The notes beneath the pieces were generated by a model, which made no database searches, had not been told where the DNA came from, and worked only from the letters and a program-made list of their open reading frames with translations. A stretch of 64,000 nt of DNA, taken from assembly GCA_916700875.1 (NCBI GenBank), contig CAKAKS010000032.1:13860129-13924128 (forward strand), read 5' to 3'. This document shows positions 61,901 through 64,000 of this stretch, in pieces. A program made the position numbers and the translations under genes. Position 1 is the stretch's first letter; the number at the start of each line of letters is the position of its first letter. Source of the stretch: Sebastes aleutianus. Lineage: Eukaryota > Chordata > Actinopteri > Perciformes > Sebastidae.

Positions 61901-64000
61901 TCTGGACCTCGGCGTCTGGAGGGTGCTGAATGTGGACGTTCACCAAGGATGGGTGGAGAGACACTGGAGAAGGAGAGACCCACAGTTTATACAATATAGT
62001 GGATAGTTTATAGTGTCAAATTTTGGATAATGTAAGAGGAAGCATCCTCAGCCAAGGGATAAAAGCTGTATATACATAGTGCAGTTTGCGAGCTATCAGC
62101 TAACATCCTGCACAAGCTTGTTCAACACACACTCAGCTCGCTTCAACACCATGTTATGAGAAGTACATGGGGAATTCCAGGCAATGAAGACACCATTAAG
62201 ATATGACCAAACAAAAACAACAACACAAAGAGTTTGGGATTTTCTGGTTCAAATCAAATCATCTTAAAAGACCAAAAACACATTTTTTGAGGAGCTGAGA
62301 AGATTATGAAATATGGAGAATGAGCTCTTTTGTCCTTCTCACAGCGGGGAAGCATCTATCCTCTGGGAGTGCCAGGGTTTTTTCCCAGAATCCTGACCCA
62401 CTATTATGAATCATAGTCACGCAGACAGATGGCAGGGAGAGTCCAAGGAGAAGAAGAAGACCTTATCAAGAGTCCTGGACGTGAAACTGAGTGTGTATAT
62501 ATAAAGTATACGGACAGGACGGCTCATTTCTTTGTTGGGACATGACGATACAGATATTGGACTCATGTCATTTAATTATGATAATTTATTTTAATTCAAA
62601 ATGGAAGATTTCTGAGTGGAATATAAATGATCTAAGTTAAAGCTTCTGCTTCTAGTTACTGTTAGACAGAGCGAGAAGCTGAGTGAGACATGAGGAGGAA
62701 ATTGAAAAACAATATATCAGGAGGAGAAATGGAAAGTGAGTAAATCTTTGTTATTCAGTGTTATAACTTCATGATGTGGCATTGTTCTGTTTCCAATAAC
62801 CACTTCTGTTTGATAAATGCAGTATTGTGCGAACAATATGAGGACTTCCACTGAGTCATTCATTACTTATTCTGCTCAAAATAGAGTCTGACCAGGCAGA
62901 CCAAGGCAGAGCACTACGGGGTAAACAGTGTTGTAAATCAAGGAGTTCACATTTTGTTCTAAGACATAAAATACGTCAGTAAATATCCCACTGAATTCTA
63001 AAGCATTTATGTGTCTTAAAAAAGGCGGTTGCAAACAAGTGGCTAAATGATACTACAAAACGTCATCACGCTGACTCGTCTGCCTTTACAGCCTCCTTGT
63101 TTATACTCACGTTCATGCGACCGTGGTGTAGTTCGTTTATAGCCTAATGTCAGCTTTCTACTTCTGGTGATTGCTGATTCATTCTGTTCATTCATACGGT
63201 TCATTTGTGAAGATTATATTGTAGAACAAAACATGTAAGTATCATAAACAAGCTTATTTTCTGCAATAATACAAAACTCAATGGAAATATCCAATTGGTT
63301 TTTTGTCGAGGGAACCAGGGCGATGCTAACTTCCTGCTTGGTCTACAATAAGTACGTCCTCCCTGCAGCACTATAAGGAGAAGTGAAGCAAATGGCAAAG
63401 AATAAAGGCCTCATATCACACCAGCATTTGAAAAAAAATTTAATTCCACAGCAATTGCTGGGATCTGTGGAGAAAAATCTTTTGTGATGAGTTCAACTGA
63501 CCAATAGCAAGCTGTCTTGACAGTGCTGACTTTTGGAGGAAGGAAGAACCAGAGAATCCACAATAGAACAAGCTTGCCATGTTGCACCATCACCTTGTTA
63601 TCCTTCCTCTGTTAGAGTTTTAAACTACTCTACAAAAGAGGAATGGTTTGCAGACACTTGTGAAACGAGAGCCAAGCTGGAGTTGATGTGAAACAAGCTT
63701 GTTAACTAACTTTTCCCCTCTTCTATACGTACAATCCCCAGAAAAAATGCCAGGGGGTGTAAACAGCACAGTACAGAGGAAAAAAAGATATTGAGACTGA
63801 ATAGCGTTAAAACGTTAATGGATAGCTTGCCCACTATCCCTACAAGTAGTCTACTGTATGAATTTTGCTGTTCCACTTTCTGGTGTGACCAGGCCTTAAA
63901 AGAAGCCAGTGCGAGGCCACGGTGCTGGGGGATTACCTTGCTGATTGGACAGTGGAAGAGTGTACATGGAGTGGGAGGGAGATTTTGGTCCCTGGCGGCT
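14119..64000 (-). CDS. ltbp2: Latent TGF-beta binding protein 2, 36 exons seen, 5' end outside window
   Basis: LTBP2 is a secreted matrix glycoprotein that associates with fibrillin microfibrils. Thirty-six coding exons from 63937-64000 (cut by the edge) to 14119-14294 join with consistent phases into about 1,617 codons. Order: linker, hybrid domain (CC type), EGF, TB1 (CCC), Pro-rich hinge, 18 EGFs, TB2 (CCC), two EGFs, TB3 (CCC), acidic linker, two EGFs, stop. ltbp2 is preferred over ltbp1/3 because of DPDHDIHMDICW-like EPDHDVHMDICW before TB3, RPGYEYG after it, FEGLRAEECGILNGCENG, the CGTWRCEN EGF, the IDKC/ECDEDPCEGKG EGF pair, and a pomt2 neighbour (both genes map to human 14q24). TB2 itself looks more LTBP1-like. 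Almost all EGF exons are symmetric phase 1-1. The signal peptide, N-terminal EGF and first exons are missing because they lie past base 64000. Confidence 0.92.
14456..14600 (+). repeat. CTTT/CCTT polypyrimidine tract
   Basis: About 145 bp almost wholly of TTCTTTC/CCTTC units, an imperfect microsatellite, likely length-polymorphic. Confidence 0.8.
14645..14862 (-). mobile_element. tRNA-derived SINE in last ltbp2 intron
   Basis: On the minus strand it begins GGGGTGGCTGTGGCTCAGTG (A-box-like) and GGTTGGCAGTTCAATCC (B-box-like). The body has the 'acttgagtgagacactgg', 'cagttgctccctgag' and 'atgggttaaatgcagaggtc' landmarks of a common fish SINE. The adjacent polypyrimidine tract (14456-14600) is separate. 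Confidence 0.75.
14941..15177 (-). repeat. 'Attagttgcaccc/attaatcgag' dispersed repeat
   Basis: It carries 'gtgaaaataatcattagttg' at its right end and 'tgattaatcgagaaa' nearby. The interior has 'tgaggatttgctgcttgtct'. This is the same broad family, in the opposite orientation, as the element at 49728-50700. Confidence 0.55.
15178..16271. other. ltbp2 intron sequence, no feature recognised
   Basis: Remainder of the last intron. Open frames up to 111 codons occur but lack family resemblance or splice logic. Confidence 0.5.
16272..16421 (-). CDS. ltbp2: ltbp2 exon w35 (penultimate EGF)
   Basis: ERYDGFEGLRAEECGILNGC, then ENGRCVRVREGYTCDCFDGY and MACIG. A non-calcium EGF, nearly unchanged from the LTBP2 family. 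Confidence 0.95.
16833..17520. repeat. Diverged tandem repeat block in ltbp2 intron 34
   Basis: 'ccaggacgcattaactgtca' through 'gaggtgtggacagcatg' (16885-17020) recurs at 17334-17430. 'ggcttttattgtgaagaatt' recurs near 17132, 17268 and 17490. At least two to three degenerate copies of one unit are present. Confidence 0.7.
17905..17945 (+). repeat. TA microsatellite
   Basis: Run of TATATA from about 17905 to 17926, followed by a degenerate TA region. Confidence 0.85.
18233..18511 (-). CDS. ltbp2: ltbp2 exon w34 (TB3 end and acidic/Pro linker)
   Basis: EDYAVMCNLPRRGG supplies the last TB3 Cys. RERPGYEYGLEGPEDPAEPF and a linker rich in Pro/Asp/Tyr/Arg follow, ending DPYAG. RPGYEYG matches LTBP2. 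Confidence 0.94.
18619..18792 (-). CDS. ltbp2: ltbp2 exon w33 (TB3 core)
   Basis: ETLEPDHDVHMDICWQRL, then VCSEPLQGRRTTYTECCC and AWSGQCAFCPRRDSG. The PDHDxHMDICW lead-in is an LTBP2 hallmark. Confidence 0.95.
19041..19181 (-). CDS. ltbp2: ltbp2 exon w32 (EGF before TB3)
   Basis: DYDECGFGTACEGGACVNTA with FNCFCSPPLVLDNTQRRC, ending in a NAT sequon. The CSPPLVLD pattern is typical for this position in the family. Confidence 0.93.
19478..19655. repeat. Fragment of the 8.1-kb MITE-like family next to exon w31
   Basis: 'ttttgaagtgcatacttgta', then 'ttttgtttctactacaacag' and 'aatgctttaatgtt' match the reverse complement of the right part of 8099-8643. The terminal is altered to ttaaagaggacctattatg. 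It ends about 25 bp from the donor of exon 19680-19808. Confidence 0.65.
19680..19808 (-). CDS. ltbp2: ltbp2 exon w31 (EGF after TB2)
   Basis: DANECEMFGSDICKNGQCSN with YTCYCRSGFYYDN, ending RLECVG. Order and the YCxxGxYYD motif match the EGF after TB2 in LTBP1/2. Confidence 0.92.
20157..20249 (-). CDS. ltbp2: ltbp2 exon w30 (TB2 end)
   Basis: DDYNQLCPHGSGLLPLAV and on to QRPYIG; supplies the eighth Cys of TB2 and a short linker to the next EGF. Confidence 0.92.
   Translation of the reverse strand: MIITSCALMAVDYYHWLFPLHKIWETSALT
20339..20545 (-). CDS. ltbp2: ltbp2 exon w29 (linker and TB2 core)
   Basis: After a linker of about 22 residues it encodes KECYYNLNDANFC, then TTKQECCCTVGAGWGDNC and EIHACPVPGR. 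Cys6 and Cys7 are separated by four residues (EIHA), against two in TB1 and TB3 of the same protein. In LTBP1 the matching EIFP loop is needed to bind the latent TGF-beta propeptide. Confidence 0.94.
21551..21685 (-). CDS. ltbp2: ltbp2 exon w28 (last cbEGF before TB2)
   Basis: DVNECEMSLALCGEALCENF with FLCICPNDNEEFDP, ending QCRSLG. This EGF precedes TB2 in all LTBPs. Confidence 0.94.
22373..22990. mobile_element. MITE with perfect 20-bp terminal inverted repeats
   Basis: TIRs tgactacgtttacatgcaca (22373-22392) and its exact reverse complement (22971-22990) bound a 618-bp element. Further diverged inverted similarity lies inside (22480-22500 against 22900-22930). No transposase coding. Located in the ltbp2 intron between exons w27 and w28. 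Confidence 0.85.
23181..23309 (-). CDS. ltbp2: ltbp2 exon w27 (cbEGF)
   Basis: DIDECVNETICGNHGFCENT with FRCQCDQGYTNPPED. Carries an NET sequon. It follows a 5.2-kb intron. Donor is GTCTG, weaker than most. Confidence 0.93.
23310..28508. other. 5.2-kb ltbp2 intron, no repeat or exon recognised
   Basis: I found no missing EGF or TB exon, no bounded repeat and no RNA gene. Bases 27470-27560 are CA-rich. Several open frames of 70-130 codons occur with no recognisable product. Confidence 0.5.
28509..28637 (-). CDS. ltbp2: ltbp2 exon w26 (cbEGF, CGTWRCEN type)
   Basis: DQNECKEFGSSVCGTWRCEN with YRCFMGCQPG. The wider Cys4-Cys5 spacing (FMG) matches the LTBP2 EGF with VCGTWKCEN and RCVLGCQPG (from memory) and is a strong orthology marker. 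Confidence 0.94.
29262..29384 (-). CDS. ltbp2: ltbp2 exon w25 (cbEGF)
   Basis: DEDECSKDNVCVRGECLNTD with FMCLCEAGFKYN. Acidic Glu replaces the usual Ile/Val in the calcium-binding start. Confidence 0.93.
29385..31122. other. 1.7-kb ltbp2 intron, nothing recognised
   Basis: No exon-like segment, TIR pair or tandem array found on reading. Confidence 0.5.
31123..31248 (-). CDS. ltbp2: ltbp2 exon w24 (cbEGF)
   Basis: DINECLTIVGICGEGDCLNT with YTCLCPDGY, ending GGTGCQ. Confidence 0.93.
31363..31385 (+). repeat. GT microsatellite
   Basis: GTGTGT run ending 5 nt before the donor of exon 31390-31509 (read on the minus strand, CA repeat right after the splice site). Confidence 0.9.
31390..31509 (-). 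CDS. ltbp2: ltbp2 exon w23 (cbEGF)
   Basis: DVNECEEPSLCVGGQCTNTI with YSCFCPAGLEMVDG, back to one residue between Cys4 and Cys5. A GT microsatellite follows the donor within 5 nt. Confidence 0.93.
31779..31904 (-). CDS. ltbp2: ltbp2 exon w22 (cbEGF, C4-xx-C5 type, 126 nt)
   Basis: DIDECQDPGVCPTGVCTNTE with FSCMTCDLGFTVAPNG. Last of the six-exon block; a GT microsatellite lies 50 bp upstream at 31953-31983. Confidence 0.93.
31953..31983 (+). repeat. GT microsatellite
   Basis: About 15 GT units, in the intron upstream of exon 31779-31904. Confidence 0.95.
32803..32928 (-). CDS. ltbp2: ltbp2 exon w21 (cbEGF, C4-xx-C5 type, 126 nt)
   Basis: DVDECSVANVCPDQLCLNTP with YTCRSCEAGLQLSEDG, part of the tandem block. 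Confidence 0.93.
33432..33557 (-). CDS. ltbp2: ltbp2 exon w20 (cbEGF, C4-xx-C5 type, 126 nt)
   Basis: DIDECALPTTCPQGTCTNTE with FTCIVCQPGFRVSEDGQ, part of the tandem block. Confidence 0.93.
33746..33871 (-). CDS. ltbp2: ltbp2 exon w19 (cbEGF, C4-xx-C5 type, 126 nt)
   Basis: DVDECQSLSTCANGICLNSE with YTCENCPSGYRVSYDGE. Very similar C-terminal half to w18 and w20. Confidence 0.93.
34048..34173 (-). CDS. ltbp2: ltbp2 exon w18 (cbEGF, C4-xx-C5 type, 126 nt)
   Basis: DVNECAQGDLCLGGVCANTE with YTCTRCKAGYRVSQD. The intron before it is only 109 nt. Confidence 0.93.
34283..34408 (-). CDS. ltbp2: ltbp2 exon w17 (cbEGF, C4-xx-C5 type, 126 nt)
   Basis: DVNECATGNACPAGICINTA with YTCQSCRPGF. First of six consecutive 126-nt exons of the same subtype. 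Confidence 0.93.
34522..34644 (-). CDS. ltbp2: ltbp2 exon w16 (cbEGF)
   Basis: DVDECALPGVCLHGRCVNLD with HKCTC core, ending GEACE. The donor (GAAG|GTCTGC) is weaker than its neighbours. Confidence 0.9.
34832..34951 (-). CDS. ltbp2: ltbp2 exon w15 (cbEGF)
   Basis: DVNECLNQTACGRGRCVNTE with GSYRCNC core, ending DNVCQ. Contains an NQT sequon between Cys1 and Cys2. Confidence 0.92.
34952..37654. other. 2.7-kb ltbp2 intron with one MITE
   Basis: Holds the element at 35014-35497. A 150-codon plus-strand open frame at 35862-36314 resembles no family I know and overlaps no splice-supported exon. Nothing else recognised. Confidence 0.5.
35014..35497. mobile_element. MITE-like element ('ttaaagggtcagttcaccc')
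   Basis: The left end ttaaagggtcagttcaccca (35014 on) and right end, minus strand ttaaacggtcggtacaccca (35497 down), are imperfect inverted termini of about 26 bp. The non-coding 484-bp interior resembles a common teleost non-autonomous element. Confidence 0.7.
37655..37774 (-). CDS. ltbp2: ltbp2 exon w14 (cbEGF, C4-xx-C5 type)
   Basis: DIDECRDPSSCPNGVCVNTL with FQCQACGPGF. Two residues lie between Cys4 and Cys5 instead of one, a variant that recurs in exons w17-w22. Confidence 0.93.
38076..38195 (-). CDS. ltbp2: ltbp2 exon w13 (cbEGF)
   Basis: DINECSMPNKCQNGECVNTE with GSYTCEC core. Phase 1-1, 120 nt. Confidence 0.93.
38398..38526 (-). CDS. ltbp2: ltbp2 exon w12 (cbEGF)
   Basis: DVNECDEDPCEGKGRC with the GSYTCQC core, ending RKFCQ. 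It has short Cys1-Cys2 spacing like the second rod EGF of LTBP2. Confidence 0.92.
39008..39133 (-). CDS. ltbp2: ltbp2 exon w11 (first EGF of the rod, non-canonical)
   Basis: Encodes GIDKCASTPAICGRGKC and ends SALQTNC. Lys replaces the Glu of the calcium-binding D-x-D/N-E motif. Human LTBP2 likewise has an IDKC EGF here (from memory), which supports the ltbp2 call. Confidence 0.9.
40253..40327 (-). CDS. ltbp2: ltbp2 exon w10 (hinge)
   Basis: 75 nt, phase 1-1, encoding a Ser/Thr/Asp/Glu-rich hinge (ETSPDSSIINLRPDSEETTL and on). Acceptor CTCACAG, donor ACAG|GTAAAA. Position and composition suit the LTBP hinge; the sequence itself is not conserved. Confidence 0.65.
40784..40820 (-). CDS. ltbp2: ltbp2 exon w9 (37-nt hinge micro-exon, tentative)
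   Basis: Encodes PAVVTDSPLKYP with acceptor TTTCTAG and donor CCAG|GTATTT. Pairs in phase with w8; if both were skipped the frame would also hold, so alternative splicing is possible. Confidence 0.55.
41070..41089 (-). CDS. ltbp2: ltbp2 exon w8 (20-nt hinge micro-exon, tentative)
   Basis: Encodes DVEILIP between a strong pyrimidine tract with GGCAG and donor CCCG|GTGAGT. It enters in phase 1 and leaves in phase 0. The next candidate (w9) enters in phase 0 and leaves in phase 1, so the two support each other. Confidence 0.55.
42042..42588 (+). mobile_element. Internally deleted Tc1-like transposon (547 bp)
   Basis: The termini cactcaccggccactttatt (42042 on) and its inverted partner aataaagtggccggtgagtg (to 42588) form clean TIRs. 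Between them lies only the transposase N-terminal coding region; a deletion removed the catalytic half near 42551. It lies in ltbp2 intron 7. Confidence 0.9.
42189..42555 (+). pseudogene. Tc1-like transposase, N-terminal DNA-binding part only
   Basis: ATG at 42189 begins GKKGDLSDFERGMVVGARRA, then two helix-turn-helix-like modules with FSRTTISRVYREW and RTTGRTLKQMGYSSRRP. The frame then runs into the 3' TIR. All DDE catalytic residues are absent, so it can bind DNA at best. Confidence 0.85.
42925..43233 (-). CDS. ltbp2: ltbp2 exon w7 (TB1 end and Pro-rich hinge)
   Basis: Begins DHFKEICPAGHGYTYS, which carries the eighth Cys of TB1. A hinge of about 80 residues rich in Pro/Tyr/Gln/Ser follows, with short PQYPxYPxTP-like repeats. 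In LTBPs this flexible, protease-sensitive linker separates the N-terminal matrix-binding part from the EGF rod. Confidence 0.92.
43234..44644. other. 1.4-kb ltbp2 intron, nothing recognised
   Basis: Only an A run at 44180-44193 stands out. No exon or repeat boundaries seen. Confidence 0.45.
44645..44809 (-). CDS. ltbp2: ltbp2 exon w6 (TB1 domain, first part)
   Basis: Encodes FCYRSVSARTC, then HITKQICCC and GKAWGPGCDRCPLPGTG. The Cys triplet and the W-G-x-x-C-x-x-C core identify a TB (8-Cys) domain. Cys6 and Cys7 are separated by two residues (DR). Confidence 0.93.
44896..45018 (-). CDS. ltbp2: ltbp2 exon w5 (cbEGF between hybrid and TB1)
   Basis: Encodes DINECLLPGLCKNAECLNTR and continues to a six-Cys EGF ending DRSHCV. 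The calcium-binding Asp/Asn/Glu positions are present. The phase-1 Asp codon is split across the intron. Confidence 0.92.
45393..46314 (+). mobile_element. Helitron-like non-autonomous element
   Basis: The left end reads TCTAACTATTAAGCAAGG, followed by a CTGT run and 'cttcgcatatctcgataacc', a chain typical of fish Helitron-N elements. The right end is TGCACTAGT (CTAGT terminus). It is preceded by a hairpin pairing CCCGTTC (46273-46279) with GAACGGG (46296-46302), about 7 nt before the CACTAGT end. No TIRs or coding. It contains a 68-70-bp minisatellite. Confidence 0.6.
45757..46145 (+). repeat. 68-70-bp minisatellite inside the Helitron-like element
   Basis: Units starting agtgtatttcaccg at 45957, 46025 and 46095, each with '(t)gagtarc..cgac(t/c)tgggtgtgt'. 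A more diverged unit starts near 45757. Confidence 0.75.
46315..49727. other. Intron sequence between Helitron and nested MITEs, nothing recognised
   Basis: Part of the 5.7-kb ltbp2 intron. A 165-codon minus-strand frame at 48280-48777 has no recognisable product and no splice support. Confidence 0.45.
49728..50700. mobile_element. Outer MITE-like repeat interrupted by a second MITE
   Basis: The left end 'gctgcaatgacaaaccgatt', 'aatcgattagttg' and right end 'gacaatgaaaataatcgttc' are the two ends of a common fish family ('gctgcaactaac...aaaataatcgttagttgcagc'). The middle is replaced by the insert at 50041-50673. Confidence 0.65.
50041..50673. mobile_element. Inner MITE (ttaaagcttcagtagg ... 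actgcagctttaa)
   Basis: Inverted ends ttaaagcttcagtagg (50041-50056) and ccactgcagctttaa (50659-50673) enclose a non-coding 633-bp element. Motifs include 'ggcatcattgggcaaagatt' and 'tttggccaatcacaggtcat', recurrent in fish genomes. Inserted within the outer repeat. Confidence 0.7.
50715..50789 (-). CDS. ltbp2: ltbp2 exon w4 (hybrid domain end)
   Basis: Encodes VECPKGFKRMNLTHCQ, the last two Cys of the hybrid domain, with an NLT N-glycosylation sequon. 75 nt, between introns of 9.6 kb and 5.7 kb. Confidence 0.9.
52038..52465. repeat. hAT-like/MITE fragment ('gggtcgggacccaca')
   Basis: The left end 'actgggtcgggacccacagg' and right end 'cagagaaaaagtttgggaaa' match the two ends of a family frequent in fish. 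Non-coding. Classification tentative. Confidence 0.45.
52905..53480. repeat. Dispersed fish repeat ('cagcagggggcgactcctctgg')
   Basis: The chain 'gaagccaatgcggaagtgcc', 'gccagcagggggcgactcct', 'gtctgattgtatagaagtct' and terminal 'cttatatacagtccatgg' is a teleost repeat I have seen repeatedly. Its class is not clear to me. Confidence 0.55.
54720..55225. repeat. MITE-like element ('tgcactacattctcaatatatac')
   Basis: The left 'gtgcgaaatcacacgctatg' and right 'gtatggaatttcagacgcaa' form a weak inverted pair (TGCG...AAAT). The interior has 'tactatt' and 'actgtaatatttcaccgc'. Likely a non-autonomous DNA transposon. Confidence 0.45.
60387..60489 (-). CDS. ltbp2: ltbp2 exon w3 (hybrid domain core)
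   Basis: Encodes CGKPLPGLTKQDDCC, then GASWGLNKCQKCPTKP. The double (not triple) Cys is the mark of the LTBP hybrid domain. It starts exactly at a Cys codon after TTGTAG and ends CCAG|GTAAGC. Confidence 0.93.
60490..61685. other. 1.2-kb ltbp2 intron, nothing recognised
   Basis: No repeat ends or exon-like segment found. Confidence 0.45.
61686..61963 (-). CDS. ltbp2: ltbp2 exon w2 (Gln/His-rich linker and start of hybrid domain)
   Basis: Encodes VNVHIQHPPDAEVQIHQVAR, a signature of LTBP proteins ahead of the first 8-Cys domain. A His/Gln/Ser-rich stretch follows, then GRCFQETVDGQ, which begins the hybrid domain. 278 nt, phase 1 in, 0 out. Confidence 0.92.
61964..63936. other. 2.0-kb ltbp2 intron, nothing recognised
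   Basis: No exon with fitting phase, no bounded repeat. AT-rich in 62560-62800. Confidence 0.45.
63937..64000 (-). CDS. ltbp2: ltbp2 exon w1 (partial; N-terminal linker)
   Basis: Open frame ending SHSMYTLPLSNQQ plus one base at a good donor (CAAG|GTAATC). The carried G completes a Val codon with the next exon. It is placed by phase and splice site; the linker is not conserved enough for independent proof. Confidence 0.6.

Noticed and set aside
14119..64000. Naming the large gene ltbp1, ltbp3 or a fibrillin
   Set aside because: Hybrid/TB/EGF order and hinge exclude fibrillin. TB3 lead-in, RPGYEYG linker, CGTWRCEN EGF and pomt2 neighbour favour ltbp2, although TB2 alone looks like ltbp1.

Overview
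This window is vertebrate nuclear DNA, almost certainly from a ray-finned (teleost) fish. The evidence is short exons with GT-AG introns, sparse coding sequence, and many fish-type repeats: Tc1-like elements, a Helitron-like element, tRNA-derived SINEs, LINE 3' tails and several MITE-like families. I see no prokaryotic genes, CRISPR array or operon.

Two genuine protein-coding genes are supported, both on the minus strand. (1) pomt2, protein O-mannosyltransferase 2, is complete in 21 exons (CDS 1697-9455). Every junction keeps frame, and the joined CDS is 2,301 nt (766 aa). (2) ltbp2, latent-TGF-beta-binding protein 2, runs from beyond the right edge to a stop at 14119. I recovered 36 coding exons in the window, which join in frame to about 1,617 residues. 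Domain order from the N-terminal side: linker, hybrid domain, EGF, TB1, Pro-rich hinge, 18 EGF modules, TB2, two EGFs, TB3, acidic/Pro linker, two EGFs, stop.

Layout: 1-513 is a decayed Tc1-like element. 514-1030 is an AT-rich intergenic stretch. 1032-9455 is pomt2, with repeats in several introns. About 9460-13650 is the intergenic stretch, holding the pomt2 promoter candidate, LINE tails, an old fish repeat and a 316-bp direct duplication. 13656-64000 is ltbp2, whose large introns carry a Helitron-like element, nested MITEs, a Tc1 element nested in an older repeat, SINEs and minisatellites.

The two genes are not known to act in one pathway. pomt2 works in the ER membrane, where it starts O-mannosylation. 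ltbp2 encodes a secreted microfibril-associated matrix protein. The most interesting protein-level points are that TB2 has the longer, LTBP1-type Cys6-Cys7 spacing, and that six consecutive 126-nt EGF exons look like a tandem exon expansion. I found no convincing undescribed multi-gene system. Comparisons with human proteins are from memory, not from a search.
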